Shown: positions 1-7,016, numbered from the stretch's first letter. The stretch is 13,716 bases of DNA from CAVRZY01 sp963725415 (GCA_963725415.1 CAVRZY010000250.1:1-13716); one strand, 5' to 3'. The notes: generated from the letters alone by a model not told the origin. Numbers and translations: made by a program.

Positions 1-84
1 ACCACAACCGGCCTTCCAAATCCAGGACCAGATCCTGTAGCAGCGGGCAGCTCAGGCCCACCAGACCTCGCCCTGCGATATCAC
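1..84 (-). pseudogene. mazF: MazF-like toxin, N-terminal fragment with frameshift, truncated by window edge
   Basis: MazF-family toxins are endoribonucleases that cleave mRNA and are held inactive by the antitoxin encoded just upstream. Reading the minus strand from a GTG at 84-82, which overlaps the antitoxin stop (GTGA), gives VISQGEVWWA and then an in-frame stop at 54-52. Skipping one base (the A at plus position 54) restores ELPAATGSGPGFGRPVVV up to the window edge. That matches the classic MazF start, in which a GEVWW segment is followed by a G-S-x-P-G-F-x-R-P-V block that carries part of the active site. Only about 27 codons are present. The single extra base could be a real inactivating mutation or a sequence error; other genes in this window show similar insertions. 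The family call is fairly secure despite the short length, because the motif and the overlap with a MazE-type gene agree. Confidence 0.72.
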
Positions 85-320
85 CACTCGCTTCGCTCCA
101 GGATGCGATGGGCGGCCGATGAGACGAATCTCTGTGTTCGAACCTCCCAACTCGGTGCAAACTCGATCCATAGCTTCGGTGACCTCTTCCCGTCCGTGGC
201 GCGCCACGTACTCCTTGACCGCATCGCTGAACAACCGGCTCCGCGGGACTTCTTTGTCCGCCGGGCGAGCTGCTCCGCTCTTTCGAACACATCGTCCGGA
301 ATGGAAGTCGCCGTCTTCAT
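81..320 (-). pseudogene. mazE: MazE-like ribbon-helix-helix antitoxin with two compensating frameshifts
   Basis: This is the antitoxin of a type II toxin-antitoxin pair; it binds its own promoter as a ribbon-helix-helix dimer and neutralises the adjacent MazF. From ATG 320-318 the protein begins MKTATSIPDDVFERAEQLAR and reaches KKSR. The frame then breaks near 241-246 (an apparent extra CG). The next frame reads SRLFSDAVKEYVARHGREEV and TEAMDRVCTELG. A second break near 120-150 returns to the first frame, which ends FVSSAAHRILERSEW at the stop 83-81. That aromatic-acidic tail is typical of toxin-binding C termini in this family. The two shifts sum to a multiple of three, and all three blocks look like family sequence, so the locus is clearly one antitoxin gene. 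Whether it is inactive or simply mis-sequenced is unclear. An AAAGG ribosome site lies just before the ATG. Confidence 0.78.
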
Positions 321-326
321 ACCTTT

Positions 327-332
327 AGTATA
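327..332 (-). promoter_or_regulatory. Candidate -10 element of the mazEF operon
   Basis: The minus strand carries TATACT at 332-327, only six bases before the antitoxin ATG at 320. No good -35 hexamer is visible 16-18 bases upstream. If this is the -10 box, transcription would start at or next to the start codon, giving a very short leader or none. The AAAGG between the hexamer and the ATG could instead serve as a ribosome site for a longer transcript. Confidence 0.35.
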
Positions 333-432
333 ACCCCAGGCAGCTCGCCATACTGCCCCTGGAGGGCCGCAAACAACAACCAATGCCATGGGCGACCCAA
401 TGGTAGTATTGCCGCGCCCGCTCGGACAATTA

Positions 433-448
433 GTCTCGACGCCGAGAC
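433..448. repeat. 6-bp inverted repeat with 4-base loop
   Basis: GTCTCG (433-438) and CGAGAC (443-448) are perfect reverse complements separated by ACGC. The left arm plus following bases (AGTCTCGAC, 432-440) recurs at 737-745 inside a longer palindrome. Confidence 0.5.
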
Positions 449-665
449 GCCGAGAAGCAAGGAGTGGAGGTCCCAGATGGCATCAAGCTGTTCATGGAAC
501 TCAACCTCAACCAGGCCCAGCTTTACGAGGATTTCCTCAGTGCCCTCCGCGAGCTAGGATTTTTCGCGCGCGTGGGACGCCTGTTCCCCCCTCCAACACT
601 CTGGTGCGCATCTTCGTTCGGCGCGCAAAAACACAACCTGGCGACGCCCGCTTGGAATGTGGCGC

Positions 666-703
666 AGGTCCTTAGCCTGCTGAGCCGAGGACCTGGTCTC
701 GGC
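666..703. repeat. Overlapping alternative hairpins
   Basis: AGGTCCT (666-672) pairs with AGGACCT (688-694). The overlapping GCCGAG (684-689) pairs with CTCGGC (698-703). The two stems share bases 688-689 and so cannot form together. They may simply be part of a repeat-rich region; no gene context supports a regulatory switch. Confidence 0.35.
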
Positions 704-726
704 TCTTGTGGACGCCCTGCAACAGA

Positions 727-746
727 GGTCGAGACGAGTCTCGACC
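727..746. repeat. Perfect 9-bp palindrome with 2-base centre
   Basis: GGTCGAGAC (727-735) and GTCTCGACC (738-746) are perfect reverse complements around the dinucleotide GA. It shares AGTCTCGAC with the inverted repeat at 433-448. Such a tight palindrome could extrude as a cruciform or be a dimeric protein-binding site; neither can be shown from sequence. Confidence 0.5.
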
Positions 747-760
747 CGGCAGCCTGAAGG

Positions 761-780
761 CCGCGCCACATCCGGCGCGG
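761..780 (+). terminator. GC-rich hairpin upstream of the lipoprotein operon
   Basis: CCGCGCC (761-767) pairs with GGCGCGG (774-780) over a six-base loop. No T-run follows, so this is at best an imperfect intrinsic terminator insulating the operon that starts near 825. It may equally be part of the repeat cluster. Confidence 0.3.
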
Positions 781-814
781 GTGCTCATTTGGAGCACTTG
801 TTTCGTGTTCGCGC

Positions 815-820
815 TATACT
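815..820 (+). promoter_or_regulatory. Candidate -10 element for the lipoprotein operon
   Basis: TATACT at 815-820 lies nine bases before the GTG start at 830 and is the best -10-like hexamer in the area. The -35 region is poor. Transcription would begin around 826-828, giving an almost leaderless message, in line with the lack of any purine-rich ribosome site before the GTG. Confidence 0.4.
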
Positions 821-829
821 CGCTTTCTT

Positions 830-1349
830 GTGCGCTGGGTTGTTCTAGTCGCCTTGCCTTTGGTGGGCTGCACTATCCTTCCGGACACCTATCCGCCGCC
901 CATCCAACGCCCCTCCTACGGCCCGGATCTCAATCCGGTGGGCCATTTTGTCAGCATGAACGGCCCCAACGCCGACGCCCACATCCTGCGCGATGTCAGC
1001 CCCGGCCTCGAAGCCGACGCCTGGCGCTGGACCCAAAAGCGCCCCGAGTCTCCAGTTCTATCTGGAGTTCACTGAGAACCTCCGGTTCGTGATGGACTTC
1101 GCGATTCCTGAAGTAACTTTCCCGCAGCGAGGGCCCGTCACCATTTCGTTCTTCATCAACGGCCACCTGCTCGACAAGGTGCGCTACGAAAAAGGCGGCG
1201 AGATGCATTTCGAAAGACCGGTCCCCGCGGCTTGGCTGCGGACCAATGCCGCCACGGTGGTGGCCGCGGAGATCGACAAGACCTGGATTGCTGCCGCCGA
1301 TGGCGCCAGGCTGGGATTCATTCTTAGCCGCGCCGGGTTTGTCGAGTGA
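830..1349 (+). CDS. Small lipoprotein of unknown function (one-base frameshift at 1049)
   Basis: The first frame, from GTG 830, begins MRWVVLVALPLVGC: a very short hydrophobic signal peptide ending in a lipobox (LVGC, Cys 14), so an acylated envelope lipoprotein is expected. It continues to WRWTQKRPE. The T at 1049 then breaks the frame. Removing it gives RPELQFYLEFTENLRFVMDF and on to the stop at 1347-1349, for about 172 residues. The second half (PVTISFFINGHLLDKV, HFERPVPAAWL, GARLGFILSRAGF) looks like a compact beta-sandwich, perhaps carbohydrate-binding; that is inference. I recall similar orphan proteins next to glycosyltransferases in acidobacteria but know no function. The stop overlaps the start of the glycosyltransferase gene (TGATG), implying coupled translation and a shared role in cell-surface glycan work. 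Without the correction it would look like two unrelated small genes. Confidence 0.72.
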
Positions 1350-3577
1350 TGCCACAGGCCCTCTACATTCTGTTCGGCGCAGCCTTCACCGTGGCCGTCT
1401 GCCTGGCCCTGGGTCTGATCCTCCTGCGCGCCTTGTCGCTGGAATTCTACCGCCAGGAAGAACTTCTCTTCGCGTTCCTGGCCGGCGCCCCGTGCTTGAG
1501 CCTGATCGTGTTCCTGCTGGCTGCCCTGGGCCTGGCCCGCAAAGGTGTCTTCCTTGCGGTCGGCCTGGTGGCGATTGGGTTGTCGCTCCGCCGGGCGGGT
1601 AGCCTGTGGGTGGGCCTGCTCTTCAGAGAATCTTTCCCTCGCTTGCCCCGCTTCTGGCGAGTCCTGTTCGGCACGGTCTTCACCGTTTTCGCGCTGCTGT
1701 GTTTCTTCCATGCCATGGCGCCCGAGATGAGTCCCGACGGCAGCACCTATCATCTGGGCCTGGTGGCTCGACACCTTCGAGAGCACGGCTTTCACCGCAT
1801 CACCACGAACATGTACGCCAACCTCTCGCAGGGCGTCGAGATGCTGTTCCTGTTCGCTTTTGCCTTCGGGCGGCACTCGGCGGCGGCGCTGGTGCACTTC
1901 GCCTTTCTGATCACTCTGCCGCTGGCCATGCTCTGCTACGCGCGCCGGTTTGGCTTGCCCGTCGCGGGCGCCGCCGGGGCGCTGTTGGTTTTCGTCAGCC
2001 CGGTGGTGGGCATCGATGGCGCATCGGCCTACATCGATGTCGCCGTGGCCGCAGTCCTTTTCGGACTGTTCTACTTGCTCCAGATCTGGGACCAGTACAG
2101 GAAGCCCGCCCTGCTGGTTCTGATCGGGCTGCTGGCCGGGTTCGGCTACGCCGCTAAGTACACCGCTTTCCTCGCTGTGCCCTACGCCCTGGGCTTCGTC
2201 GCATGGAAGTCGTTGCGGGCCAGGCAGCCGCTGCTGCGTCCGCTCCTGGTCATCGCGCTGTGCGCCGCCGCCATGATGATTCCGTGGCTGGCCAAGAACG
2301 CCCTCTGGCTCAACAATCCCTTCTCTCCGTTCCTGAATTCGCTGTTCCCCAACCCTTACGTGCACATCTCCTTCGAGCAGGAATACGTCCAGTTGATGCG
2401 CAACTACGGGGAGCTGCCCAGCCGCTGGAGGATTCCGGTGGAGCTGACCGTGCGAGGAGGGGCTTTGTGCGGACTGCTTGGGCCGCTGTTCCTGCTGGCG
2501 CCGATGGCGCTGCTGGCGCTTCGATACCCAGCCGGCAGGCGCCTGCTTGTGGCGGCCGTGCTGTTCGGGCTTCCCTACTACGCCAACATCGGAACGCGTT
2601 TTCTGATTCCCGCCCTGCCGTTCCTCTCCCTGGCCATGGGGCTGGCCGTGGCCCCCTGGAAACACGCCGCCGCCGTCCTGGTTCTGGCGCATGCCGTGCT
2701 GTCCTGGCCCGACGTGATGAGAACCTACTCGAAGGACTACGCCTGGCGCCTGGACAAAATCCTCATCCGTCAGGCCTTTCGAATCGAGCCGGAGGAGTCC
2801 TACCTCACGCGCAAGATGCCTACCTACCCGATGACCCGCTTGATCGAAGACAAAGTCCCTCCGGATGGCAAGGTGTTCATGTTCAGCCCGCTTCCGGAGG
2901 CTTATACTTCGCGGGACCTCCTGGTGGGTTATCAGTCGGCCTTCAACAATACGGTGAGCGATATTCTCCTGACTCCTCTGATCCGCGAGTACCAGCCGAC
3001 CTGGCAGTATCGCTTCCGTTTTCCCGCTCAGCCCTTGAAAAAGATACGGGTCCTTCAGACCGCCGCCGGTGGCCCGGACCAGTGGAGTGTCACCGAGTTG
3101 CGCGTTTTCCTGAACGAAGAAGAGCTGCCGCGTTCGCCGTTTTGGAGATTGCGCGCCCAGCCCAATCCCTTCGATGTTCAGATGGCGTTCGACAACAGTC
3201 CGGTCACCCGCTGGCGGAGCTGGCAAAGCCTGTTCCCCGGCATGTTCGTGGAGGTGGACTTTGGGCGGGCGGAAAAGCTCGATACGGTGGTTCTGGAGGC
3301 CTCGGCCGATCAGCACAAGATCCGGCTCAAGCTGGAGGGTCAGGACGCTTCCGGAGACTGGAAAACGCTGCTGGATGCGCCACAGCAGGCCGAGCTGCCG
3401 CCCCCCTCGGGCCTGCGACGCGCGGCGGTCGCAGAAGTCCGGGCACGCGGCATCGGCTACCTGGTGGTCAGCGATTCTGATTTTGGAGCCGATAATTTTC
3501 GCAAGAACGTCCTGGTCTGGGGCCTCCGGCTGGTGGGCGAACGGAACAGAACGAGGCTCTACGAGTTGGCGCCATGA
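1349..3577 (+). CDS. GT-C membrane glycosyltransferase (ArnT/PMT-like) with C-terminal discoidin-like domain
   Basis: Predicted to move a sugar from a polyprenyl-phosphate donor onto an acceptor on the outer face of the cytoplasmic membrane. Residues 1 to about 450 are dominated by hydrophobic helices, about a dozen by eye. The first large loop holds EMSPDGSTYHLGLVARHL (about residues 126-143), where GT-C enzymes keep their catalytic acidic residue. After the last helix (about 450) comes a soluble extracytoplasmic part. Residues about 575-690 (VTELRVFLNEEELP, AFDNSPVTRWRSW, FVEVDFGRAEKLDTVVLE) have the pattern of an F5/8 type C (discoidin) fold, a galactose-binding-like module likely to bind glycan. 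At 742 residues it is longer than a plain ArnT because of this module. ATG 1349 is chosen because it overlaps the upstream stop; an in-frame GTG at 1346 is possible. The stop overlaps the next gene by ATGA. Donor and acceptor are unknown. Confidence 0.8.
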   Translation: MPQALYILFGAAFTVAVCLALGLILLRALSLEFYRQEELLFAFLAGAPCLSLIVFLLAALGLARKGVFLAVGLVAIGLSLRRAGSLWVGLLFRESFPRLPRFWRVLFGTVFTVFALLCFFHAMAPEMSPDGSTYHLGLVARHLREHGFHRITTNMYANLSQGVEMLFLFAFAFGRHSAAALVHFAFLITLPLAMLCYARRFGLPVAGAAGALLVFVSPVVGIDGASAYIDVAVAAVLFGLFYLLQIWDQYRKPALLVLIGLLAGFGYAAKYTAFLAVPYALGFVAWKSLRARQPLLRPLLVIALCAAAMMIPWLAKNALWLNNPFSPFLNSLFPNPYVHISFEQEYVQLMRNYGELPSRWRIPVELTVRGGALCGLLGPLFLLAPMALLALRYPAGRRLLVAAVLFGLPYYANIGTRFLIPALPFLSLAMGLAVAPWKHAAAVLVLAHAVLSWPDVMRTYSKDYAWRLDKILIRQAFRIEPEESYLTRKMPTYPMTRLIEDKVPPDGKVFMFSPLPEAYTSRDLLVGYQSAFNNTVSDILLTPLIREYQPTWQYRFRFPAQPLKKIRVLQTAAGGPDQWSVTELRVFLNEEELPRSPFWRLRAQPNPFDVQMAFDNSPVTRWRSWQSLFPGMFVEVDFGRAEKLDTVVLEASADQHKIRLKLEGQDASGDWKTLLDAPQQAELPPPSGLRRAAVAEVRARGIGYLVVSDSDFGADNFRKNVLVWGLRLVGERNRTRLYELAP

Positions 3578-4528
3578 CTGGATTCTTCCTGGGCGTGGAT
3601 GGCGGGCAGTCCAGCACCACCGCCTTGATCGGCGATGAAACCGGGCGCGTGCTGGGGACCGGCAGCGGCGGACCCTGCAACCACGTGGGCGCCGCTGAAG
3701 GGCGGCAGAAATTCATCCGCGCCATCGACGAGTGCATCTGGAAAGCCTGCCGCGCTGCGGGCCTCGATCCGGCGCAGGCTGGGTTTGCCGCGGCCTGCCT
3801 GGGTTTCAGCGGCGGCCCCGAGGACAAGAGAGGGGTTCTCACCGAGATCCTGCGCACTGAGCACCTCATCGTGACTACGGACGCGATGATCGCGCTGGCT
3901 GGCGCCACGGCGGGCGAACCCGGAATCATCACCATCGCCGGAACGGGCTCGATCGCCTACGGCCGCAACGCTCAAGGCAAGACCGCGCGCGCCGGGGGCT
4001 GGGGCTATGTTTTTGACGATGAGGGTGGGGCCTTCGACTTGACGCGCCAGGCTCTCCGCGCCGCGCTTCGCCAGGAGGAGGGCTGGGGACCGCAGACCGC
4101 TCTGGGCCGTCTTCTTCTGGAAGCCACCGGCGCCACCTCCGCCAACGAGCTGCTGCACCGCTTCTACACCACCGAGTTTCCGCGGGAGCGAATTGCTTCC
4201 TTTTCCCGCCTGGTGGACCAGGCCGCGCGGCAGGGCGATTCCGTGGCCCAGGGTATTCTGCGCAAGGCGGCTCATGAGCTGGCCGCGCTGGCCTCCGCGG
4301 TGCGGCGGCAGTTGTTCCAACCAGGGGAGGTGGCCCGGGTCGCTTACATTGGCGGAGTCTTCCGCAGCCAGCTTCTGCGTGACGATTATCGGGCGCTGGT
4401 GGAGACTCGAGCCAGGCAATGTCTGCGGGCCTCCCTCGCACGGTCCCGCGGCCGGCGCTCTGCTGGAGGCCTACCGCGCGGCCGGACTTTCTCCCCGTCT
4501 CACCAACCTCCCGGAGTTCAAAACATGA
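3574..4528 (+). CDS. BadF/BadG-type ATPase, probable N-acetylglucosamine kinase (frameshift at 4405)
   Basis: Cytosolic sugar kinase of the ASKHA (actin-like ATPase) fold; members of this type phosphorylate N-acetylglucosamine or related amino sugars at O6 for salvage. The N-terminal phosphate loop is FLGVDGGQSSTTALI (Asp 9). Further family blocks are VTTDAMIALAGA (Asp 103), ITIAGTGSIAYGRN (GTGS 123-126), and GGWGYVFDDEGGAFDL from about 141. Near the end VAYIGGVFRS leads into the C-terminal adenosine motif. An extra A at 4405 throws the frame; removing it gives LEPGNVCGPPSHGPAAGALL and a normal end LTNLPEFKT at stop 4526-4528, 317 residues in all. Uncorrected, the frame runs on into the downstream peptidase and imitates a 754-residue fusion. 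The start overlaps the glycosyltransferase stop (ATGA) and the end overlaps the peptidase start (ATGA). The exact substrate is inferred from the family only. Confidence 0.78.
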
Positions 4529-5838
4529 GAAAAACTTGCCTGTGGCTGGTGGCTTGCTGCTTGTGGGCCGGCGAGCCGGACTGGCCGCAACTCGAACGCC
4601 AGGCCCTCGAACTGCTACAGAAGTACGTGCAGATCGAATCGGTGAATCCGCCGGCGGACACGCGCGCCACTGCCAACTTCTTGAAGGGCGTGCTGGAAAA
4701 GCAGGGCATCGCCGCCCGCCTGTTTCCCAGCGGGCCGAACGGGCAGACCAATCTCCTGATCCGCATCGCGGGCAGAGACTCGTCGAAGAAGCCGCTGCTG
4801 CTGATGAACCACATGGACGTTGTGCCGGTGGACCCTAAGGCCTGGCAGATGGCCCCGTTCGCCGGGTTGCTCCGCGACGGGCAGCTTTGGGGGCGCGGCT
4901 CGCTGGACATGAAGAGCATCGGCATCGAGCACCTGGTCGCGCTGCTGGCGCTACACCAGTCCGGCGCCGTTCCCTGCCGCGACATCCTGATGCTGGCGAC
5001 CGCGGACGAAGAAACCGGCGGCGACTTCGGCATCCGCTGGATGATCCAGAACCACTTTCGTGAAATCGACGCCGAATACGTGCTGGATGAAGGCGGGTTC
5101 GGCACGCGCGATATTCTGGCGTCCAACAAGCTGGTGTTCGGCATCGCGGTGGGAGAAAAGCAAACCTTATGGCTGCGGCTGCGCGCCCACGGCACCGCCG
5201 CGCACGGCTCGCAGCCCATTCCCGACAACGCCAACCTGATCCTGCTGAACGCGCTCCAGAAGGCCATGGTCCTGCCGCCCGTGAAGCCTCATCCGGTGGT
5301 CTCCGAAATGATTCGGACTATCGGCACGCCGCTGGCCAGCAACAGGTACACCGCGGCCATCCAGGCCAATACCGTCTCGCTGACCACGCTGGCGGCCGGC
5401 GTCGGCTCGCCGCCCAAGGTGAACGTCATTCCCTCGACCAGCGAAGCCACTCTGGACTGCCGCCTTCTGCCCGGCCTGGACGCGCAGAGATTCATCACCG
5501 AGATGAAGGCCCGGATCAACGATGCGCGCGTCGAGATCGAGCTGGTGAGCAACCCGGACGATCCCGGCATCAGCAACAGCCGCACGCCCTTGTTTGAAGC
5601 CATCCGCAAGGCCGTGCGCAATGCGCATCCGGAAGCTGTAGTGACCCCCATGCTGGTTCCGCATGGGACCGATTCCGTGAACCTGCGGAAGAAAGGCATC
5701 ATCGCCTACGGCCTCACTCCGATGATCCTCGACCTGACCACCCAGGGTTCGGCGCATAGCGACGCCGAGCGCGTTCCGGTGGCGGAATTCTTGAAAGGCA
5801 TACGCATTTTCTACGACGTGTTACGATCAGATTTTTAA
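4525..5838 (+). CDS. Exported M20-family zinc peptidase
   Basis: A di-zinc M20/M25/M40 hydrolase that cleaves peptides or N-acyl amino acids. Residues 1-15 (MRKTCLWLVACCLWA) form a short signal peptide, so it should act outside the cytoplasm. Catalytic and metal residues are all in place: His 96 in NHMDVV, bridging Asp 128 in GRGSLDMK, the Glu 162-Glu 163 pair in TADEETGG, Asp 188 in VLDEGG, and His 411 in GSAHSDAER. The dimerisation domain includes HGTAAHGSQPIPDNANL. At 437 residues it is of normal length, close to carboxypeptidase-S and PM20D1-type members. ATG 4525 is chosen because it overlaps the kinase stop (ATGA) and has GGAG at 4513-4516, eight bases upstream. The pgk gene follows after eight bases. 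The substrate is unknown; with an amino-sugar kinase and a glycosyltransferase beside it, turnover of wall-derived peptides is a reasonable guess. Confidence 0.88.
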   Translation: MRKTCLWLVACCLWAGEPDWPQLERQALELLQKYVQIESVNPPADTRATANFLKGVLEKQGIAARLFPSGPNGQTNLLIRIAGRDSSKKPLLLMNHMDVVPVDPKAWQMAPFAGLLRDGQLWGRGSLDMKSIGIEHLVALLALHQSGAVPCRDILMLATADEETGGDFGIRWMIQNHFREIDAEYVLDEGGFGTRDILASNKLVFGIAVGEKQTLWLRLRAHGTAAHGSQPIPDNANLILLNALQKAMVLPPVKPHPVVSEMIRTIGTPLASNRYTAAIQANTVSLTTLAAGVGSPPKVNVIPSTSEATLDCRLLPGLDAQRFITEMKARINDARVEIELVSNPDDPGISNSRTPLFEAIRKAVRNAHPEAVVTPMLVPHGTDSVNLRKKGIIAYGLTPMILDLTTQGSAHSDAERVPVAEFLKGIRIFYDVLRSDF

Positions 5839-5846
5839 GGGTGCCT

Positions 5847-7016
5847 ATGCCAAAACTCTCCATTCGCGATCTGGACTTGAAAGACAAGCGAGTTTTCATC
5901 CGAGTCGATTTCAATGTGCCATTGGCGCCCGGGGGGCAGGAGATCACCAGCGATAAGCGGATCCGCGCCTCGCTGCCCAGCATCAAGTACGCCCTGGAAC
6001 GCGGAGCCAAGGTCATCCTGGCCAGCCACCTGGGCCGGCCCAAGGGCAAGCCCAACCCGGAGATGAGCATGAAGCCGGTGGCCAGGCGGCTCGAGGAACT
6101 GCTGGGGCAGCCGGTCACGATGGCGCCGGATTGCATTGGCCCGGAAGCCGATGCCCTGAAGCGCGGCCCCGACAAGGTAGTGCTGCTGGAGAACCTGCGG
6201 TTCCATCCCGAGGAGGAGAAGAACGCTCCGGGATTCGCCCAGGAGCTGGCCGCGGGTTGCGACTACTACGTGAACGACGCCTTCGGATCGGCGCACCGCG
6301 CGCATGCCTCGACGGTCGGCATGATTCAGTTCCTTCCCACGGCGGCCGCCGGCCTGCTCATGGAGAAGGAACTCGAGTACCTCACCAAGGTGACCCAGAG
6401 TCCGCCCCGGCCCTGTGTTGGAATCTTGGGCGGCGCCAAGGTTTCCGACAAGATCGAAGTCATCGAGAACCTGCTCAAAATCGTGGACAAGCTGCTGATC
6501 GGCGGGGCCATGGCGTACACCTTTGAGAGAGCGTTGGGACAGCCCACCGGAAAATCGCTGGTCGAGGAGGACAAAGCCGACCTGGCTCGCGAGCTGATGG
6601 AGAAGGCCGGCGCCAAGCTGATGCTGCCGCTGGACCACGTGGTGGTAGCCGAGATCAAGGAAGGGGCGGACTTCGAGGTGGTCGAAGCGATTCCGGAGAA
6701 CATGATCGGCGTGGACATCGGTCCCAAGACCGTCGAGGCCTACTCGAAGGAGGTTGCAGCGGCCAAGAGCGTGATTTGGAACGGCCCGATGGGGGTGTTC
6801 GAAAAACCGCCCTTCGATCGCGGCACGGTCGCGCTGGCCAAGGCGGTCGCGGCCTCGGGCGCGCTTTCGGTGGTCGGCGGCGGCGATTCGGAGAAAGCCA
6901 TCAAGGCGGCCGGCGTGGCCGACAAGATTTCGCACATCTCGACCGGCGGCGGCGCCTCGCTGGAATTTCTGTCCGGCATCGAGCTGCCCGGAGTGGCGGC
7001 CCTTAGCGAGAAATAG
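5847..7016 (+). CDS. pgk: Phosphoglycerate kinase
   Basis: Cytosolic glycolytic enzyme interconverting 1,3-bisphosphoglycerate plus ADP with 3-phosphoglycerate plus ATP. Every hallmark is visible: RVDFNVP (19-25), SHLGRPKG (60-67), LLENLRFHPEEEKN, NDAFGSAHRAHAST, LGGAKVSDKIEVIENLL, WNGPMGVFE, the nucleotide loop GGGDS near 344, and the closing STGGGASLEFLSG. The 389-residue length is standard and the gene is intact. ATG 5847 is preferred to the in-frame GTG 5841, because AAGGG at 5837-5841 sits five bases before the ATG but would overlap the GTG. It starts eight bases after the peptidase stop, so it probably shares that transcript. Its usual partners gap and tpi are not in the window. A tandem heptamer array begins at its stop codon. 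Confidence 0.97.
   Translation: MPKLSIRDLDLKDKRVFIRVDFNVPLAPGGQEITSDKRIRASLPSIKYALERGAKVILASHLGRPKGKPNPEMSMKPVARRLEELLGQPVTMAPDCIGPEADALKRGPDKVVLLENLRFHPEEEKNAPGFAQELAAGCDYYVNDAFGSAHRAHASTVGMIQFLPTAAAGLLMEKELEYLTKVTQSPPRPCVGILGGAKVSDKIEVIENLLKIVDKLLIGGAMAYTFERALGQPTGKSLVEEDKADLARELMEKAGAKLMLPLDHVVVAEIKEGADFEVVEAIPENMIGVDIGPKTVEAYSKEVAAAKSVIWNGPMGVFEKPPFDRGTVALAKAVAASGALSVVGGGDSEKAIKAAGVADKISHISTGGGASLEFLSGIELPGVAALSEK

Larger units (their letters stand above)
390..780. other. Gene-poor segment with inverted repeats and a possible gene remnant
   Basis: No complete gene can be supported here. A short plus-strand stretch beginning at ATG 464 has coding-like composition: it reads MEVPDGIKLFMELNLNQAQL, then a segment ending SALRELGFF near 570. 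After about 575 it loses any protein-like character. It could be a remnant or frameshifted small gene; I do not recognise the family. The segment also holds several inverted repeats, listed separately. The 9-mer AGTCTCGAC occurs at 432-440 and again at 737-745, each time as part of a palindrome, so the segment is bracketed by related sequences. No tRNA or other RNA gene was seen. Confidence 0.4.

Noticed and set aside
388..675. A 95-residue plus-strand gene in the left gap
   Set aside because: Arg/Pro-rich translation without domain pattern or ribosome site, overlapping a more coding-like frame; kept only as a possible remnant in the region entry.
1040..1056. Programmed ribosomal frameshifting in the lipoprotein or kinase
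   Set aside because: No slippery heptamer, stimulatory pseudoknot or internal Shine-Dalgarno is present at the break points, and the same kind of single-base break occurs at about ten unrelated sites.
1184..3316. A 710-codon open frame on the minus strand opposite the glycosyltransferase
   Set aside because: Its translation is rich in Gln, His, Arg and Gly with no domain pattern, typical of the antisense frame of GC-rich coding DNA. The plus-strand protein has clear membrane and discoidin features and gene overlaps on both sides.
3574..5838. A 754-residue kinase-peptidase fusion protein
   Set aside because: The fusion exists only because of the extra A at 4405. The kinase's true C terminus lies in the next frame with its own stop at 4526-4528, and the peptidase has its own ATG, ribosome site and signal peptide.
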